Below are positions 62,117-64,000 of a stretch of DNA of 64,000 bases, piece by piece. A program made the translations under genes and the position numbers. Position 1 is the stretch's first letter. Each line of letters starts with the position of its first letter. Origin of the DNA: an uncultured Allomuricauda sp. (lineage in GTDB: Bacteria; Bacteroidota; Bacteroidia; Flavobacteriales; Flavobacteriaceae); assembly GCF_947495325.1 (NCBI RefSeq), contig NZ_CANLYK010000002.1, positions 806,001 to 870,000 of the forward strand, written 5' to 3'. The notes below the pieces were generated by a model, which was not told the DNA's origin, searched no databases, and saw nothing but the letters and a program-made list of their open reading frames with translations.

Positions 62117-63013
62117 CTATTCTATTTTATAATGTGCTAATTCTTCAGGGCCTTCCAGCAAAATCCTAACAATTTGTAGCGTACCATCGGGTTTGGTTGC
62201 AATTTGCCATTTGATCAATGAAATTTTTCCATTTTCAATTTCAATTCCGGTAATGCTTCTTGGGTGAACACAACTACCATCATTAAACAAAGGAATTTGA
62301 CCTGGTTCGGGAAAGCGAGGTCTATGCGTATGCCCTACAATTGTAATTTTAAGGGTATTCTTTAAAATCCAACGCTTGATCCGCCGTTCAATTCGGATGA
62401 GTTCTTTGTAGTTTTTAGCTGGACTGGTTGGATCAGCAATACCAACCACTTGTAAAGGTTTCCAAAGAATACGAACCAAAAACCGACCAATACGCCAACA
62501 AACATAATTCCACCAATCGGCTTGGTGTCCATGGGTGCAGAACAGTTCTTGTCCACTTTCCTTATGTTTTAGAATAAGTGCTTCATGGTACGTTATGCCT
62601 TCAAAAAGGGCCTTGTCCGAATCATCAATGGGTTCAAAATAACTTGAGAGATTTTTGCTCACATAAGTCTTGTCTCTATATACCATATCATGGTTTCCCC
62701 AAACCATATGTAGCCTGTTTTCCAAATGGAATTGACGTAACAATTGAAAAACATTTTTATGAGCTTCAAAAATGGATTCAAAGCTGAGGTTTTCCCATAG
62801 CTCATCGCCATCCCCCAGTTCACAATACTCAAACCCTTCGCGATAATAATGGTTTAAGGCATGAAAATAAATGTTTCGGTTATTTGCAAAATCATCCGCA
62901 AAACTATTGTCTCCCCTATGGCAATCGCTAAAAAAGATAAACTTTGAGCTATCATCAAAAGAGATGATTTTGGCATTTTGGTAAGCGCGGTCAAGTCTTA
63001 TGGTCGATGACAT
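62117..63013 (-). CDS. Metallophosphoesterase, LpxH-like
   Basis: A 298-aa calcineurin-type phosphoesterase with all five metal blocks: FSDCHRGDN, GDGDELWE, WGNHD, THGHQAD and VGHTHRP. The arrangement resembles the UDP-2,3-diacylglucosamine hydrolase group, but it is longer and the second block is unusual (GDGDE for GDxxE). It may be a phosphatase of another diphosphate substrate. Convergent with the PLP-enzyme gene. Confidence 0.83.
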   Translation of the reverse strand: MSSTIRLDRAYQNAKIISFDDSSKFIFFSDCHRGDNSFADDFANNRNIYFHALNHYYREGFEYCELGDGDELWENLSFESIFEAHKNVFQLLRQFHLENRLHMVWGNHDMVYRDKTYVSKNLSSYFEPIDDSDKALFEGITYHEALILKHKESGQELFCTHGHQADWWNYVCWRIGRFLVRILWKPLQVVGIADPTSPAKNYKELIRIERRIKRWILKNTLKITIVGHTHRPRFPEPGQIPLFNDGSCVHPRSITGIEIENGKISLIKWQIATKPDGTLQIVRILLEGPEELAHYKIE

Positions 63014-63128
63014 TCAGCAAATTTTACTAAATATCTAAAAATTGCAGTTAAAACCATAAAGATTCCCTTAACATTGGCGCATATTTTCTTTTTGTAACTT
63101 TATAGGCTAAACCTCGTCTAATACTGGT

Positions 63129-64000
63129 ATGGAGCAAAACTACAATGCTGAAAGTCCCATGTTGCAGTTGATAAGTTTCAATAAATTATTGGAACACTAT
63201 GATAATCAGCTAGAAAGCAAGGATGTGTACTTGGTAAATAGGGCCAAGCACGTATTGGATGCACAGGCACCTTTTCCAGAACTACGGGAAGGTTTTGATG
63301 ATGTTGGGCTGTTAAAGAAGCACGAGGATGTGATTAGTACCATTCTGGCGGACACATTTGCCCCGGTACTTACCTTGAATGAAATCAAGACAGCTTCCAC
63401 GCCATTTGATAATTTGGTTTTTAACTCCTCCGAACGGTTTCAAAATATTTTGCAGAATGCAGGTGAAGGATTTGAGCTGGAAATCCGGAATTTGCCCATG
63501 GAGCTCAATTATATCATGAAATGTACCGTGGTACTGAGTTACTACTACGGCTTTAAAATGGACTTTAAAAGGCCTTTGTTTTATGATATTCCGGACGCAA
63601 ATGGGGTAATGAGACATTATAGAATACTGTACAATGCAGATTTTATGGAAATCATTCCTACAGACAAATCAAAGGAACTTTCTCAGGAAGACGTTGACGA
63701 ACTCTTGGAAAATTTTGACAATCTAGATCTTTGGAAAGAAAAAATACCGCCAAACAGTTTTATTTCAAAGGGTTTTGTAATCTCCAATATGTTCGATGTA
63801 ACTGCCGAACATTCCATTTCGGAAATAAAATCCACGCTTATTGGAAGCAATAAAAGAGGAAATGAAAACTTTATGGACAGTTTTCAGGATACCTTTAGGT
63901 CGCTTTTTAACCTTAAAAAAATCAGCGTTGGGTTTGCAGGATATGATTCCAAGACAAATCGATTTCTAAAAATATACGGGAAGGGTATCGAAAGCCATAT
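63129..64000 (+). CDS. N-terminal part of a large unknown protein, cut by window end
   Basis: An open reading frame from ATG 63129 with no stop before the window ends, giving 290 complete codons. The start is MEQNYNAESPMLQLISFNKL. Visible segments include FPELREGFDDVGLLKKHEDV, NLPMELNYIMKCTVVLSYYYG and SISEIKSTLIGSNKRGNENF. It looks like a large flavobacterial cytoplasmic protein family that carries GAF domains further downstream, from memory and not provable here. The gene is divergent from the phosphoesterase gene. Confidence 0.7.
   Translation, partial: MEQNYNAESPMLQLISFNKLLEHYDNQLESKDVYLVNRAKHVLDAQAPFPELREGFDDVGLLKKHEDVISTILADTFAPVLTLNEIKTASTPFDNLVFNSSERFQNILQNAGEGFELEIRNLPMELNYIMKCTVVLSYYYGFKMDFKRPLFYDIPDANGVMRHYRILYNADFMEIIPTDKSKELSQEDVDELLENFDNLDLWKEKIPPNSFISKGFVISNMFDVTAEHSISEIKSTLIGSNKRGNENFMDSFQDTFRSLFNLKKISVGFAGYDSKTNRFLKIYGKGIESH

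Noticed and set aside
1-64000. CRISPR arrays, tRNA or rRNA genes
   Set aside because: No regularly spaced repeats, no tRNA T-arm consensus within any gap, and no rRNA-like stretch were seen by eye. A tRNAscan or Infernal run would be decisive.

Overview
The window looks like an ordinary chromosomal segment from a member of the Flavobacteriaceae (Bacteroidota), probably marine. The signs are stand-alone type IX secretion (T9SS) C-terminal domains, a SusC-like TonB-dependent receptor with an N-terminal carboxypeptidase-regulatory domain, families found mostly in Bacteroidota (DUF2490, DUF3098, DUF4271, DUF4296), the conserved ftsX-DUF3098-uppP-truB order, TAnnTTTG-type -7 promoter boxes ahead of many genes, and few Shine-Dalgarno sequences. 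The DNA is moderately A+T-rich. I found no rRNA, tRNA, CRISPR array, prophage or insertion sequence. No gap between genes exceeds about 300 bases.

Layout. 0-4 kb: fatty-acid permease, aat, two secreted proteins, tag. 3.9-7.2 kb: an operon of small proteins around an SbtA-type bicarbonate permease, divergent from a LysR regulator, with paralogous small proteins on both sides of the regulator. 7.2-13.2 kb: two small secreted paralogues, then a tetR-ABC-HlyD-TolC operon whose ABC protein has lost most catalytic motifs. 13.2-14.9 kb: YitT and thioredoxin-like genes. 14.87-15.95 kb: a cassette-like unit, two A+T-rich unknown ORFs enclosed by inverted ~55-bp repeats. 16-19.5 kb: TonB-like protein, truB, uppP, DUF3098, ftsX. 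19.6-22.9 kb: leuS, with a repeat upstream and a related copy translated inside the gene, then a SemiSWEET. 23-29 kb: ald, Zn-peptidase, Lrp/AsnC, saccharopine-dehydrogenase-like, DUF423, pckA. 29-35.9 kb: hemD, DUF4271, GT39, dolichol-phosphate-mannose-synthase-like, pyrC, DUF4296, epimerase. 36-38.8 kb: tyrS, lipoprotein, LuxE-like protein. 38.8-45.7 kb: two T9SS-CTD mini-proteins, a beta-helix-like lipoprotein and a TonB receptor, divergent from a PhoB/PhoR-like two-component pair across a helically phased TGTTA array. 45.6-49.3 kb: GT-B transferase, trmB, LysE, alkyltransferase-like, short LacI. 49.4-52.3 kb: Mrp, NifU, ferredoxin reductase and ferredoxin. 52.3-64 kb: ABC exporter, TPM protein, PhnA-like, penicillin acylase, secreted protein, acyltransferase-3, membrane AraC regulator, exported PLP enzyme, metallophosphoesterase, and the start of a large unknown protein cut by the window end.

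Most of the window is housekeeping. The parts most worth a second look are the degenerate ABC exporter operon, the repeat-bounded cassette, the SbtA/LysR locus with its small proteins, the phased repeat array between the TonB receptor and the two-component genes, and the repeat-derived loop in LeuRS.
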